From NCBI GenBank assembly GCA_963716135.1, contig OY970289.1, positions 3,100,001 to 3,164,000 of the forward strand: DNA of 64,000 bases, in the 5' to 3' direction. The stretch's first letter is position 1, and every line of letters starts with the position of its first letter. Made by a program: the position numbers and the translations under genes. The notes beneath the pieces were generated by a model. It was not told the DNA's origin. It searched no databases and saw nothing but the letters and a program-made list of their open reading frames with translations. This document shows positions 27,635 through 38,027 of the stretch, piece after piece. The stretch comes from CAVRAW01 sp963716135 (lineage in GTDB: Bacteria > Planctomycetota > Planctomycetia > Pirellulales > JADZDJ01).

Positions 27635-29062
27635 GTGATGAACCGCACAGCGAATTGTCGAATTGCGTCCGGCCCCAGGAGTTATTGGCCGCTGCCATTG
27701 CACTTCGTCGCCAAGCTGCGGCGCGATCCGTTTTTCGCCCAGCAAGCGATGCGAGAATATGGCCCCGTCGTGCGCTTCCGCGCGGGCATCTGGACGGCCT
27801 ACCTCGTTACGTTGCCGGAGCACGTCAAGCACATTCTGCAGGATCGAGTCGAGAACTACCCGCGCAGCCGTTTCTATCAAGCCTTCGAACCGTTCATCGG
27901 CAAAGGGCTCTTGTCCAATGAAGGACCCGCTTGGAAGCGCCAACGGCAGATGATTCAGCCCGCGTTCTGCCGCGAACGGTTGACGGGCTATGTCCGCGGG
28001 ATGGCGGAGGCGACGTCCGCCATGCTCGACCGCTGGCAAGTTTATGCTCAAACCGGCCAACCATTTGATCTCGCCGATGAAATCAAGCGATTGAGCTTGA
28101 GAATCATCGGCCAGACTTTGTGTGGTTTTGATTTTGAAAAAGATGCCGGCGGGTTGGCGTGCGCGACGGCTTGCTGCCTCGATTACGCCACGCATCGAAT
28201 GAATCACATGTTCACCGGATCGATACCGATTCCGACTCGCCGGAATCGCCGGTTTTGGCAGGCAAGGCGATTGCTCAATCGCGCGGTGTTCGACATCATC
28301 GCCCAACGGCGCAGCGGCGGCGACCAGCAAAACGATTTGTTGGCTCAGTTGCTTCAGGCTACCGCGGATGGCAGCAGCAGTGCAGCGCCCGACCGGATGA
28401 ACGCTCAACAGTTGCGCGACGAAGTGATGACATTTATCCTTACCGGGCACGAAACTGTGGCGGCCGCTGTCACTTGGACAGCATATTTGCTCGCCCAGCA
28501 TCCGGAGTGTGACGACCGCCTGCAAGCGGAAGTGGCCGACGTGTTGTCGGGAGATGCGCCTTCGTTCGCCGACACTGCGCGATTGCAATACACGGAGATG
28601 GTCCTGTCGGAATCGATGCGACTCTATCCACCAGTGTGGCGCATCTCGCGAAAAGTTGAGTCCGACGACGAATTGGGGGGCTACCGCCTTTCGGCCGGTT
28701 CGTTGGTGATGCTTTGCCCCTACGTTACGCATCGCCTTTCTGAACTTTGGGAGAATCCCGACGCATTTGATCCGCAGCGATTCGCCCCAAGCCAAACTGC
28801 CAACCGACATCGCTACGCGTTCTTTCCATTTGCCGGCGGGCCGCATCGCTGCATCGGCGCCGAGTTTGCTATGCTCGAGGCCAGCTTGATCGTGGCCATG
28901 ATCGCGCAGCGCTACCAGGTTCGGCTAGCGCCGGGTCGGCGCGTCGAACCAGACTGGGGAATCACGCTGCGACCGCGCGGCGGAGTTTGGGTCACCATCG
29001 CAGATCGATCCGCCGCGGGACGGGTGTGCCGTTCGCAACTTGCCGCTTCTCAAATTGAATAA
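27635..29062 (+). CDS. Cytochrome P450
   Basis: Heme-thiolate monooxygenase of about 475 residues. Seen in order: an N-terminal WPLPLHFVAKLRRDPFFAQQ; the C-helix WKRQRQMIQPAFCRERLTGY; the I-helix oxygen-activation motif FILTGHETVAAAVTWTAYLL (GHET); the K-helix ESMRLYPPVWRISRK (ExxR); and the heme-binding loop FPFAGGPHRCIGAEFAMLEA with the cysteine ligand. The family looks like class I bacterial CYPs with a fatty-acid or terpenoid-like pocket, and the substrate is not predictable. GTG 27635 or ATG 27638 can start it. It is followed 12 bases later by the condensation-type gene and then by an ABC permease, so the operon may modify and export a lipid or secondary metabolite. No reductase partner is present. 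Confidence 0.9.
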   Translation: MMNRTANCRIASGPRSYWPLPLHFVAKLRRDPFFAQQAMREYGPVVRFRAGIWTAYLVTLPEHVKHILQDRVENYPRSRFYQAFEPFIGKGLLSNEGPAWKRQRQMIQPAFCRERLTGYVRGMAEATSAMLDRWQVYAQTGQPFDLADEIKRLSLRIIGQTLCGFDFEKDAGGLACATACCLDYATHRMNHMFTGSIPIPTRRNRRFWQARRLLNRAVFDIIAQRRSGGDQQNDLLAQLLQATADGSSSAAPDRMNAQQLRDEVMTFILTGHETVAAAVTWTAYLLAQHPECDDRLQAEVADVLSGDAPSFADTARLQYTEMVLSESMRLYPPVWRISRKVESDDELGGYRLSAGSLVMLCPYVTHRLSELWENPDAFDPQRFAPSQTANRHRYAFFPFAGGPHRCIGAEFAMLEASLIVAMIAQRYQVRLAPGRRVEPDWGITLRPRGGVWVTIADRSAAGRVCRSQLAASQIE

Positions 29063-29074
29063 GCATCGCAGCCC

Positions 29075-30454
29075 ATGCCGGACCAAAGTGAGATCGAACG
29101 CCCCTTGGGCTTTCTGGAATGGGTCTTTTGGCTGCTGGAGCAGCTTAGCAGCATGAATATGGTCGTCGCCGCCGAGGTGTCAGGCCCGCTGACTCCCGAG
29201 GTGCTTCGTCGTGCGCTCGACGTGATCCAGGCCCATCAGCCACTGTTGCGGCTGCACGTAGCGCCGGGCCCGGGCAATCGCCTCTGGTTTGTGCGCGACA
29301 ACGTCTCTTCCATTCCGCTGCGCGTGATCGAGGCGCCGCGCGACGTTTGGGTGGAACTGTCCGAGCAAGAACGTGCCGAGCCATTTGATTTCGAGGCCGG
29401 CCCGCTGTGTCGTTGCGTGCTGTTGCGGCACGGCGATGATCAGGCGACGTTGCTGACGACGATCAATCACGTGATCGGCGACGGCATCTCGGCATTGTTC
29501 CTGGTGCGATTGATACTGCAGGTGGCCGGGACGCTTTGCGACGGCCGCCAACCGGATTTGGACCGTCAGCCGGCGAATATTTCTCTCGACCAGCGGCTGC
29601 CGCGCTGGACGCTGGGCGCTGCCGGAATCGGCAAGGCATTGCGCAATCGGGTGATGGAAACTGTCCGGCACTGGAAGTTAGGCCCCGCCGAACCAATTCC
29701 CGCCGATGCCGAAGCGCCAATGCACCTGAGGCGCAGCCGTTTGATCCCGCTGGAATTGGATCCAGATCAAACCAAACGCATCCTGCGGCAACTTCGTCCG
29801 ACACGCGCTTCCTTGCACGGCGTCTTGGCGGCAGCGCAATTGCGATCCATCGCGCACGAGTTTGCCGATCGCGACAGCGTCACGCTTTCGCTGTTGACCG
29901 GCACCAGTGTCCGCGCACGTTTGGAGCCGCCGCCGTCCAACGGCGACCTGGGGCTCTATGCCTCGATCGTCCAATCCGCGCACCTGGTGGATCGCAACGG
30001 CTCGCTGTGGAATCTGGCCGATGAAATCAGCCGGGCAGTGGGCAAAAAGGTGATCGGCGGAGCGGACTTGATGGCGGTCGCCAAATGGCCGGCCACTTTG
30101 GCCGCCCTGCGTTGGTGGGTTCCTCCGACCCAGCGCGGCACCCAACGTTTTACGCGCATTCTTTCGCGGTGGCGCCGCCCCACGTCGATGATCTCCGTCG
30201 TACCGCGCGGCGAACAAATTGCCCGCGCCGGCGATTACGGACCGCTGACCATTGAATCGGTGCGGGGATTCGCCGCCGGACCCCGCACACCGCTATTTTC
30301 CATGGGATCGGTTTCCAATGGCCGCCTCCACTGGAATTTTGTGTATCTCGAGCCGATACTGAACCGCGAGCGTGCCCAGCGGATCGCCGATCGCGCCGTC
30401 GCGGATCTCTGCCAATCCGTCAACCAGCGAACTCCTGCTTGCGCCGTCTGTTAG
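29075..30454 (+). CDS. Condensation-domain-type (HxxxD) acyltransferase
   Basis: About 459 residues with the chloramphenicol-acetyltransferase-like condensation fold. The catalytic motif reads TTINHVIGDGISALFLVRLI (HxxxDG), and the family tail block with GDYGPLTIESVRGFAAGPRT is present. The fold is shared by NRPS condensation domains, WS/DGAT and PapA5-type transferases, which join an acyl group to an alcohol or amine. No carrier or adenylation domain is attached or nearby, so a freestanding acyltransferase is most likely. It begins 12 bases after the P450 stop and ends about 30 bases before the permease, so one transcript is likely. Confidence 0.75.
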   Translation: MPDQSEIERPLGFLEWVFWLLEQLSSMNMVVAAEVSGPLTPEVLRRALDVIQAHQPLLRLHVAPGPGNRLWFVRDNVSSIPLRVIEAPRDVWVELSEQERAEPFDFEAGPLCRCVLLRHGDDQATLLTTINHVIGDGISALFLVRLILQVAGTLCDGRQPDLDRQPANISLDQRLPRWTLGAAGIGKALRNRVMETVRHWKLGPAEPIPADAEAPMHLRRSRLIPLELDPDQTKRILRQLRPTRASLHGVLAAAQLRSIAHEFADRDSVTLSLLTGTSVRARLEPPPSNGDLGLYASIVQSAHLVDRNGSLWNLADEISRAVGKKVIGGADLMAVAKWPATLAALRWWVPPTQRGTQRFTRILSRWRRPTSMISVVPRGEQIARAGDYGPLTIESVRGFAAGPRTPLFSMGSVSNGRLHWNFVYLEPILNRERAQRIADRAVADLCQSVNQRTPACAVC

Positions 30455-30484
30455 CTCACTGAGGCCATTTGACCCCGCCGCGCC

Positions 30485-31615
30485 ATGCATTTCTTCAGTC
30501 TGCTCCTGAAAAATTTGCTACGAAGGCCGCTACGGTCGATCCTGACTATGGCCGGCCTGGCCGTCGCTGTCGCCACGATGGTGGCGCTGGTGGGAGTGGC
30601 CACCGGTTTCGAGCGATCGTTCCTGCAATACTACACGCAGCGCGGCGTTGATTTTGTCGTGCAGCGCAGCGGTCCGGGAACCGAGCCGCTCAACGACGGC
30701 CTGCCGCAGCAATTGGGCGAGCAAATCGCCAAAGTTCCCGGCGTCAAGCAGGTCGATGCCCGGCTGGTCGACATCATCTCCTTTGAGAAATACAACATCA
30801 TCGGCGTGCTGATCAACGGCTGGCTGGTCGATTCACCGCTGTTCGACCGACTCACGGTGCGCGAGGGTCGCCGTTTGATTCCTTCTGAAAGCCGCGCGGT
30901 TTTCATGGGCCGAGTTTTGGCCGCCCACCTCGACAAGCGCGTGGGGGATGAAATTGAGATTTACGCAGAGCCGTTCAAGATCGTCGGCATTTACGAAAGC
31001 CCCACGGTCTTCGAAAATGGCGGAGTAGTAGTTCCCCTGGCGGAGCTGCAGCGCGTGATGCACCGGCCCAACGAAGTCACCGGCTTCTCGGTCGTCGCCG
31101 AGCATGGCGCCAGCGATGCCGAGCTCGAAGCGGTGCAAAAGCGAATCGAGCAAGTGCAGCCGAATTTGAGAGTCACCCGCGTCGCCGATTTCGTCCATAA
31201 CTTCACTCAAATCCGCATCTGCCGAGCCACAGCCTGGGCCACGTCGGCCATCGCCCTGGTCATCGGCGTCATCGGCATGCTGAACACGATGATCATGTCG
31301 GTGTTCGAGCGGATTCATGAAATCGGCCTGCTGCGTGCCATCGGCTGGCGCAACACGCGCATCGTGCGCATGGTTGTGGGCGAATCGATTCTGCTGAGCA
31401 TTGGCGGGGCGATCGTCGGAAGTTGCATCGGCGCGGCGCTGGTGAAAGTGCTCTCGCGCTTGCCCAACTCGGCGGGCCTGGTCGCCGGCGAGGTCGACCT
31501 CTTGGTCATCGCCCAGGCATTTCTGCTGGCGCTAAGCATCGGCCTGATCGGCTCGCTCTATCCGGCGCTGTGGAGCGCGCGGCTGATGCCCACCGAAGCT
31601 CTGCGGCATCGGTAA
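30485..31615 (+). CDS. FtsX-like ABC transporter permease
   Basis: A 376-residue permease of the MacB/FtsX/LolC type. Seen: the N-terminal helix with LLRRPLRSILTMAGLAVAV, a periplasmic MacB-type domain (about residues 40-230, including GRVLAAHLDKRVGDEIEI), then three C-terminal helices, with ATSAIALVIGVIGMLNTMIM and the loop VFERIHEIGLLRAIGWRNTR that contacts the ATPase. No ATP-binding protein gene follows it: the next gene is katG. The ATPase must come from elsewhere or is missing. Position in the P450/acyltransferase operon suggests export of the product. Confidence 0.85.
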   Translation: MHFFSLLLKNLLRRPLRSILTMAGLAVAVATMVALVGVATGFERSFLQYYTQRGVDFVVQRSGPGTEPLNDGLPQQLGEQIAKVPGVKQVDARLVDIISFEKYNIIGVLINGWLVDSPLFDRLTVREGRRLIPSESRAVFMGRVLAAHLDKRVGDEIEIYAEPFKIVGIYESPTVFENGGVVVPLAELQRVMHRPNEVTGFSVVAEHGASDAELEAVQKRIEQVQPNLRVTRVADFVHNFTQIRICRATAWATSAIALVIGVIGMLNTMIMSVFERIHEIGLLRAIGWRNTRIVRMVVGESILLSIGGAIVGSCIGAALVKVLSRLPNSAGLVAGEVDLLVIAQAFLLALSIGLIGSLYPALWSARLMPTEALRHR

Positions 31616-31935
31616 TGCTTCCGGCGATGCTTATGAGCGGCGCAATTCGGCTGCTCGTTTGTGGCACGGCGCAAATCTCAGCGAGTGAATTACCGGGCAA
31701 AGATTGACTTTCGCATACTCCGTCCGGTGGGTGTGGCGCTTTGGCCGCACGGCGAACCACAGGCGGTCAAACGGCCGAGGCAGCTCAGCCCCCAACCACA
31801 TGATTGTCGCTGCAGGCGCGGACGCGTAAACTGACGACATGGCGAGGCCCGGGGCCATGTTGTCGGAAGGTGAAAACCGTTTACTTATAAACTATAGAGA
31901 CAATTAGAAATTCACGTCACGAAAGCAGAAAAGAC
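31616..31935. other. Intergenic region upstream of katG
   Basis: About 320 bases. It probably holds the katG promoter: a TATAGA at 31893-31898 with a weak upstream hexamer. I see no OxyR or Fur box that I can defend, no RNA gene and no strong terminator hairpin. Confidence 0.4.
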
Positions 31936-34193
31936 ATGTCAACGGAAGCCAAATGTCCCATTCACCACACCGCCGGCGGCGGCACGTCGAACCGTGACTG
32001 GTGGCCGAATCAGTTGAAGCTCGAACTCCTGAGCCAGCATTCCTCCAAGTCCAATCCGATGGAGGCGGACTTTAACTACGCCAAGGAGTTCAAAAGCCTC
32101 GATCTGACGGCGGTTAAAAAAGATCTCGCGGCGCTGATGACCGACTCGCAGGATTGGTGGCCGGCGGATTTCGGCCACTACGGTCCACTGTTCATTCGCA
32201 TGGCGTGGCACAGTGCCGGGACCTACCGCATTGGCGACGGGCGCGGCGGCGGCGGCAGGGGCCAGCAGCGCTTCGCGCCGCTCAACAGTTGGCCCGACAA
32301 CGTCAGCCTCGACAAGGCGCGCAGGCTCCTTTGGCCAATTAAGCAGAAATATGGCCGCAAGATTTCTTGGGCCGACTTGATGATCCTGGCCGGCAACGTC
32401 GCTCTGGAATCCATGGGATTCAAGACTTTCGGTTTTGCCGGCGGTCGCGAGGACGTCTGGGAACCGGATCAGGACGTTTATTGGGGCGCCGAGAAAACTT
32501 GGCTCGGCGGCGACATTCGCTATGGCCATGGTTCGGAGGGTGTCGAGAAGGGGAAGGATGAGGCGGTCCTGGTGTCGGACGACGACGCGGATGGCGACAT
32601 CCACAGCCGCAGGCTGGAAAATCCGCTCGCTGCGGTGCAAATGGGGCTGATCTACGTCAATCCCGAAGGTCCCGACGGCAATCCAGATCCCGTCGCCGCG
32701 GCGGTGGATATCCGCGAAACCTTCAAGCGCATGGCGATGAACGACGAGGAAACGGTGGCGCTCATCGCCGGCGGCCACACCTTTGGCAAAACACACGGCG
32801 CCGGACCTGCGACCGACGTGGGGCCCGATCCGGAAGACGCTGGCCTCGACGAGCAGGGCCTCGGGTGGAGAAGCCGTTACCGCACCGGCGTCGGCGGCGA
32901 CACGATCACCAGCGGCCTGGAAGTTACCTGGACCACCACGCCCACCAAGTGGAGCAACAACTTCTTCGAAAACTTGTTCGGCTACGAGTGGGAACTGACC
33001 AAAAGCCCCGCCGGCGCGAATCAGTGGGTCGCCAAGGGCGTCAGCGCCACGATACCCGATGTGTACGATCCGTCGAAGAAGCGCGTGCCCACCATGCTCA
33101 CGACCGACTTGTCGCTGCGCATCGACCCCGCGTACGAAAAAATCTGTCGGCGGTTCATGGAGCACCCCGATCAGTTCGCCGACGCGTTCGCCCGCGCGTG
33201 GTTCAAGCTCACGCACCGCGACATGGGCCCGCGCGCCGTTATCTCGGACCGGAGGTTCCCGCGGAAGAACTCATCTGGCAGGACCCCATTCCCGCGGTCA
33301 ATCATCCGTTGATCGATGCCCGCGACATCGCCTCGCTGAAAAGCAAAATCCTGTCTTCCGGCCTCACCGTCTCGCAGTTGGTTTCCACCGCTTGGGCGTC
33401 GGCGTCAACATTCCGTGGTTCCGATAAGCGCGGCGGCGCCAACGGGGCCCGCATTCGCCTGGCGCCGCAGAAGGACTGGGAAGTCAACCAGCCAGCCCAA
33501 CTGGCGAAGGCGCTGAAGATTCTGGAGGGCATCCAGAGCGCGTTTAACAGCTCCCAGACCGGCGGCAAAAAGGTTTCGCTGGCCGATTTGATCGTGCTGG
33601 CCGGTTGCGCAGGCGTCGAGCAAGCGGCGAAGAATGCCGGCCATGAAGTGACGGTTCCCTTCGCGCCGGGACGCATGGACGCGTCGCAGGAGCAAACCGA
33701 TGTGGAAGCGCTCGAGGTGCTCGAGCCGATTGCCGACGGCTTCCGCAATTACCTTAAGGCCAAATACAGCATACCGGCCGAGGCGCTGCTCGTTGATAAG
33801 GCGCAATTGCTGACCCTGACCGCGCCCGAAATGACGGTGCTCGTCGGCGGCATGCGGGTGCTGAATGCCAATTTCGGCCAGTCGCGGCACGGCGTTTTCA
33901 CGAAGCGCCCCGAAGCGCTGACCAACGACTTCTTCGTGAGCCTGCTCGACATGCGCACCCAGTGGAAAGCGACTTCGAAAGACGCAGACGTGTTCGAAGG
34001 CCGGGATCGCAAGACGGGCGAAATCAAGTGGACCGGCACGCGAATCGACCTGGTGTTCGGTTCAAACTCCCAGCTCCGCGCCCTGGCGGAAGTCTACGGA
34101 AGTGCTGACGGCCAGAAGAAGTTCGTCCACGATTTCGTCGCGGCTTGGAACAAGGTGATGAACCTGGATCGGTTCGACCTCGCCAAGTCGTAG
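31936..34193 (+). CDS. katG: Catalase-peroxidase KatG (frameshifted)
   Basis: Bifunctional heme catalase-peroxidase that removes hydrogen peroxide in the cytoplasm. Seen: the distal heme-pocket block IRMAWHSAGTYRIGDGRGGG with the Trp-His of the active site; the proximal block VALIAGGHTFGKTHGA with the heme-ligand His; and the C-terminal half with LADLIVLAGCAGVEQAAKNA and SLLDMRTQWKATSKDADVFE. It starts MSTEAKCPIHHTAGG, typical for KatG. The first frame reads to about 33237 and the second from there to 34193. One missing C in the run around 33235 restores [20 protein letters not shown], a near-invariant KatG stretch. The full length is about 750 residues. Confidence 0.95.
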
Positions 34194-34265
34194 CATGAAC
34201 TCCTTCCACCGCGCCTGATGCCGAAAAACGGTTGGTGGATGCGCTCGGGGCATTGCTCGCAAGAC

Positions 34266-35390
34266 TCAACCCACTGCACCGGCGCTGGTCATCGAAATCT
34301 CTCGATCGGCTTCGTGCAGCGCTTGGGCGATGACCTGGTGCATGTCGAAGTACTGATAACTTCCAAGTCGCCCGCCGATCACCACGCCCGGCGCCTCTAA
34401 GCTGGCAAGCGTGCGGTATCGTTCCAGCCGCGCAACGTTCCGCGCGTCGCCGATCGGGTAGAAAGCTTCGCCGCCTGGCTCGTAGGCCTGCGGGTATTCG
34501 CGCGTGATCACGGTGCGCTGGCATTTCTGCTGGGCGAAGTGTTTGTGCTCGACGATTCGCGTATGGGGGCATTCGACGTCGGCATAGTTGACGATCGCCG
34601 CCCCTTGGAAGTCACCCATTAAGCGCTCCGTTTCGAAACGCAGCGACCGATACTCCAACGCGCCGAAACGATAGTCGAAGAATTCGTCGATCTTGCCCGA
34701 ATAGACCAGCCGATGTCCAAGCGAGGATAGCTCCTGGCGGTGGGCGAAAAAATCGACTTGCGTTTCGACTTCGATCAGCGGATGGTCGAGCAAATTCTCA
34801 AACAGACGCGTGTAACCATCGACGGGAATGCCCTGGTACGTATCGTCAAAATAGCTGTCGTCCCAGGTCAAGCGGACGGGAATGCGGCGCAAAATGGCGG
34901 TGGGCAGCTCCCGCGGTTCGCGTCCCCATTGCTTGAGCGTGTAGCCGCGGATGAACGTCTCGTACAGTTCGCGGCCGAGCTGGCTGAGGGCCCATTCTTC
35001 CAAGTTGCGCGGTTTGTCGATGCGCTCGCGCTTCGAGGCCAACCGCAACTCAGCCTCTTCCGGCGTTACGATGCCCCACAACTGCTGCAGCGTCAGCAGG
35101 TTGATGGGAAACGAGAATAGCCGGGCGCCGCTGCGCACGACGCCGCGGTGCCGATACTGGTTGAACCGGGCGAAGCGATTGACAAACTGCCAGACGCGCT
35201 CGTTATCCGTGTGGAAGATGTGCGGACCGTAACGGTGCACCTCGACGCCGTCGATCTGCTGCGAGTAGCAATTTCCGCCGATGTGCGCTCGGCGATCGAC
35301 CAAGAGCACGGAGCATCCGGCCTCGGCGACCCGGCGGGCGAACACGCTGCCGAATAGCCCGCTGCCGACAATCACATAGTCCACGCCCAC
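34266..35390 (-). CDS. glf: UDP-galactopyranose mutase
   Basis: FAD enzyme that turns UDP-galactopyranose into UDP-galactofuranose for furanose-containing cell-wall or capsule polymers. Seen: the FAD Rossmann motif DYVIVGSGLFGSVFARRVAE, AHIGGNCYSQQIDGVEVHRY, GPHIFHTDNERVWQFV, and the active-site and tail blocks TREYPQAYEPGGEAFYPIGD and GGRLGSYQYFDMHQVIAQAL. About 374 residues, the usual length. It starts at ATG 35390 next to the Rossmann strand. It points towards galactofuranose in surface glycan, in keeping with glycosyltransferases elsewhere in the window. Confidence 0.95.
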   Translation of the reverse strand: MGVDYVIVGSGLFGSVFARRVAEAGCSVLLVDRRAHIGGNCYSQQIDGVEVHRYGPHIFHTDNERVWQFVNRFARFNQYRHRGVVRSGARLFSFPINLLTLQQLWGIVTPEEAELRLASKRERIDKPRNLEEWALSQLGRELYETFIRGYTLKQWGREPRELPTAILRRIPVRLTWDDSYFDDTYQGIPVDGYTRLFENLLDHPLIEVETQVDFFAHRQELSSLGHRLVYSGKIDEFFDYRFGALEYRSLRFETERLMGDFQGAAIVNYADVECPHTRIVEHKHFAQQKCQRTVITREYPQAYEPGGEAFYPIGDARNVARLERYRTLASLEAPGVVIGGRLGSYQYFDMHQVIAQALHEADREISMTSAGAVG

Positions 35391-35699
35391 AGAATGTTTC
35401 CGTACAGCAGGGTGGCAGGGCAGCTGGCAGCATTCCGTTGCTGCCTGGTCTGGTGCGGCACGAATGGTGTGATAAATCGCTGGCTACGTCAATATGAATC
35501 GTGCTGGCAGCGATTTGCCTTTGCCACTTAGCAAGCTTTGCGTCGTCGTCGTCGCCTGAAATCCATCGCCCTGCGCGCTTTACAGAGCGCCTTGCATCGC
35601 TGGTTGGAAGGGGTATATTTCGACCGTGCCGCGCGATTGTCCGTCGGCGGCACTCATCGCCCCGCGCCGCCGCAATGCCTTGATTCCAATGGGCGCCTG

Positions 35700-38027
35700 A
35701 TGCAAGTTTTCCAGCGGCACGTTTCTGGGCATCGCGTGTATGTTGTTCTCCTCTACGCGCTGATGCTGGCTGCTGCGGCGGCTGTCGGTTTCTTTCGAAT
35801 CTACAGCCAATATGCGGCGGACGACGAAGGATACGTGATGATCTCGGTCCGGAGTTTTCTGGACGGACGCCCCTTGTACGACCAGGTTTACTCGCAATAC
35901 GGACCATTCTATTACCTCTACAAGGCTGCGCTGCACCGGCTTAGCGGTTTGCCAGTGACTCACGATACAGTGCGCTTGATGACGATCGGAGCCTGGCTGC
36001 TGGCAACGCTGTTTTGCTCGCTGTTCAGCTACCGTATCACACGCTCGCTGCTGGTGGCGGCGGCAGTGTTTCTGTTCACCTTCAGATCGCTTTGGATGCT
36101 GTGCATCGATCCGGGGCACCCGCAGGAGTTGTGCGCGCTATTGCTGGCAGGCGGCGTGTATCTGTCGTCGTTTGCCGATTCGGCCGACCGGCTTCGCTGG
36201 GTGCTGCCGGGCTTGGGCGCAATCGCCGCCGCCCTAGCGCTGACGAAGATCAACTGTGGGTTGTACTTTTGCATGGCCTTGGCCGGAGCGATGGTGTCGT
36301 TTGCGGAATCGCGATGGTTCCGGCGTATGGCGGGCAGCCTTCTCGTGGCAGCGACGATTTTTCTACCGATCTGCTTGATGTGGCCGCATTTGGACATGGA
36401 GAAGGCACAGATTTATTCCGCCATCGCCGCGGGGTCGTGTCTCTCAGCGACTTCGGTCGCCATGGTGCGAAATCAACGCGAAATCAGGTTAATCGACTTT
36501 GCCGCCCCCTTCGCTGGTTTCGCGGTCACCTTGATATTGGTGCTCGGCGCGATGGCGGTTTGCGGCAGCACGGCAGCGGGACTCTGGGACGGCATTGTGA
36601 GTGGCCCGCTGCGTTTCTCCGGACAATTCGCGTTGTTGCCGGCGGCGTTACAGTCTTCGGAGGCGATTTTGGCGATCGTCGCGACCGTGGCGGCGCTTGC
36701 TTACTGTCTTTGTTATCGAGGCCTGCTTCAGCTTTCCGACCGTGTGAGCGTCGCGCTAGTTGCGATGGGTATTTTGATTCGATCCGCGATGGCAATTGAA
36801 GTGGTGTCGGTTTTGGCGATTTTCTTAGTGATTGAATACCTTCCCGCGTTTGTGACGCCTTGGATTTGGCTCACGCTCGCGGATCCGTCGCAGAAGCCTC
36901 CGACGCTGAGCAATGCGTTTGGCCGGACCATGGTCGTGCTGGCGGCCGCGTTTCTAGTGCTGTACGCTTACCCTGTGGCCAGCGCTCAATGGAGCACAGC
37001 CTCCTTCCTGATCGTTCCGGCCACAGGCATCTGTGCTCACGACGTTTGGCTGTGCTGGCAGCGCTCGCGCTTTCGGTCGCCCGCCAGGTTTGCTGTCGCT
37101 GGCGCAACATTTGGATTCATTCTGCTTGCGCTGCAATGGTGGTCGTTGTGCCGAAGCTTTGCAGTTAGCTACCGTGATCTGACGCCGCTGAATCTGCCCG
37201 GCGCTCAATGGCTTAGGCTTCGCGAATATGAGGTCGCAGTGCTTCGCTGCCTGTCGGTCAATTTGCGCGACAACTGCGACACTTTTTTCGGCGCGCCTTC
37301 CATCAACTCCTTGTATTTCTGGTCCGGCCTCAAGCCGCCGACGGATTTCAATCCTGGACTGTGGATGATGTTGCTCGACGAAAAGCAAAAGCGTGCCGTT
37401 TTCGATGAGCTGGTGCGTCATCCCCGGGCTTGGTTTGTTTACGATCCAACAGCTATTAAGTCATGGCGGGGCGGTTTCATTGGTTCGCATGCCGACGATC
37501 CGCTGGAGCGTTATTGCCAGACGCACTTCGAGCCCATGGTGCAAGTGGGCGCCTATGATCTTTGCGTGCCCGTGGGAGCAACTCATCCGCTCCTGGAGGA
37601 AGCGGCCAATGTTAGTTCCCTGCCCGCGAGCGTGTCGTCGCAATTCCGCCAACTCGGCATGCCAAGCGACTCGTCACCGAATGTGATGATTCAGCCGCGG
37701 CTTAAGTTGGACAGAGATCGGCAGCCGGGGCTTGCGCGCGTGATTGTGGTCGACGCGGCCGACGGAAAGTTGCTGTCGGATTCGAACGACACGTCGATTC
37801 GCGGAATGAAAGTGCTCGACGCCGACTTGCGGCCCGTGAAGTTACCATTGCCGCCAGGCTGGAACGAAAATCCTCAATTGGGCGCACTGCACCTGGTTCC
37901 CTACCAGCGGTGGGAGTCACCGAAGGAGCACGATTATTCCAAGGTGTTGGTGGGCCTGGTCGACGAGCATGGTGAATTGATCGTATGGCTGCCGCTGGCC
38001 ATACCGCTGGAGCAGGCGAAGCGATAA
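35700..38027 (+). CDS. Large polytopic membrane protein, PMT/GT39-like glycosyltransferase candidate
   Basis: About 775 residues with roughly a dozen hydrophobic helices and a soluble C-terminal domain. Near the N-terminus comes an acidic loop QYAADDEGYVMISVRSFLDG followed by YDQVYSQYGPFYYLYKAALH. A DDE/DE loop after helix 1 is the feature of GT-C glycosyltransferases such as ArnT and PMT, which use lipid-linked sugars in the periplasm. The C-terminal 250 residues (from about CDTFFGAPSINSLYFWSGLK) look periplasmic. I chose ATG 35700 because a membrane helix follows shortly after it. The upstream open frame adds 54 basic residues unlike a signal. Placed next to glf, on the opposite strand. Function is inferred from topology and the acidic loop only. 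Confidence 0.55.
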   Translation: MQVFQRHVSGHRVYVVLLYALMLAAAAAVGFFRIYSQYAADDEGYVMISVRSFLDGRPLYDQVYSQYGPFYYLYKAALHRLSGLPVTHDTVRLMTIGAWLLATLFCSLFSYRITRSLLVAAAVFLFTFRSLWMLCIDPGHPQELCALLLAGGVYLSSFADSADRLRWVLPGLGAIAAALALTKINCGLYFCMALAGAMVSFAESRWFRRMAGSLLVAATIFLPICLMWPHLDMEKAQIYSAIAAGSCLSATSVAMVRNQREIRLIDFAAPFAGFAVTLILVLGAMAVCGSTAAGLWDGIVSGPLRFSGQFALLPAALQSSEAILAIVATVAALAYCLCYRGLLQLSDRVSVALVAMGILIRSAMAIEVVSVLAIFLVIEYLPAFVTPWIWLTLADPSQKPPTLSNAFGRTMVVLAAAFLVLYAYPVASAQWSTASFLIVPATGICAHDVWLCWQRSRFRSPARFAVAGATFGFILLALQWWSLCRSFAVSYRDLTPLNLPGAQWLRLREYEVAVLRCLSVNLRDNCDTFFGAPSINSLYFWSGLKPPTDFNPGLWMMLLDEKQKRAVFDELVRHPRAWFVYDPTAIKSWRGGFIGSHADDPLERYCQTHFEPMVQVGAYDLCVPVGATHPLLEEAANVSSLPASVSSQFRQLGMPSDSSPNVMIQPRLKLDRDRQPGLARVIVVDAADGKLLSDSNDTSIRGMKVLDADLRPVKLPLPPGWNENPQLGALHLVPYQRWESPKEHDYSKVLVGLVDEHGELIVWLPLAIPLEQAKR

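Noticed and set aside
27494..28846. Minus-strand open frame of about 450 codons
   Set aside because: Fully antisense to the P450 gene, whose motifs are intact; high GC makes long antisense frames common.
31939..33216. Minus-strand open frame of about 425 codons
   Set aside because: Antisense to KatG, which has clear catalytic motifs in the other frame.
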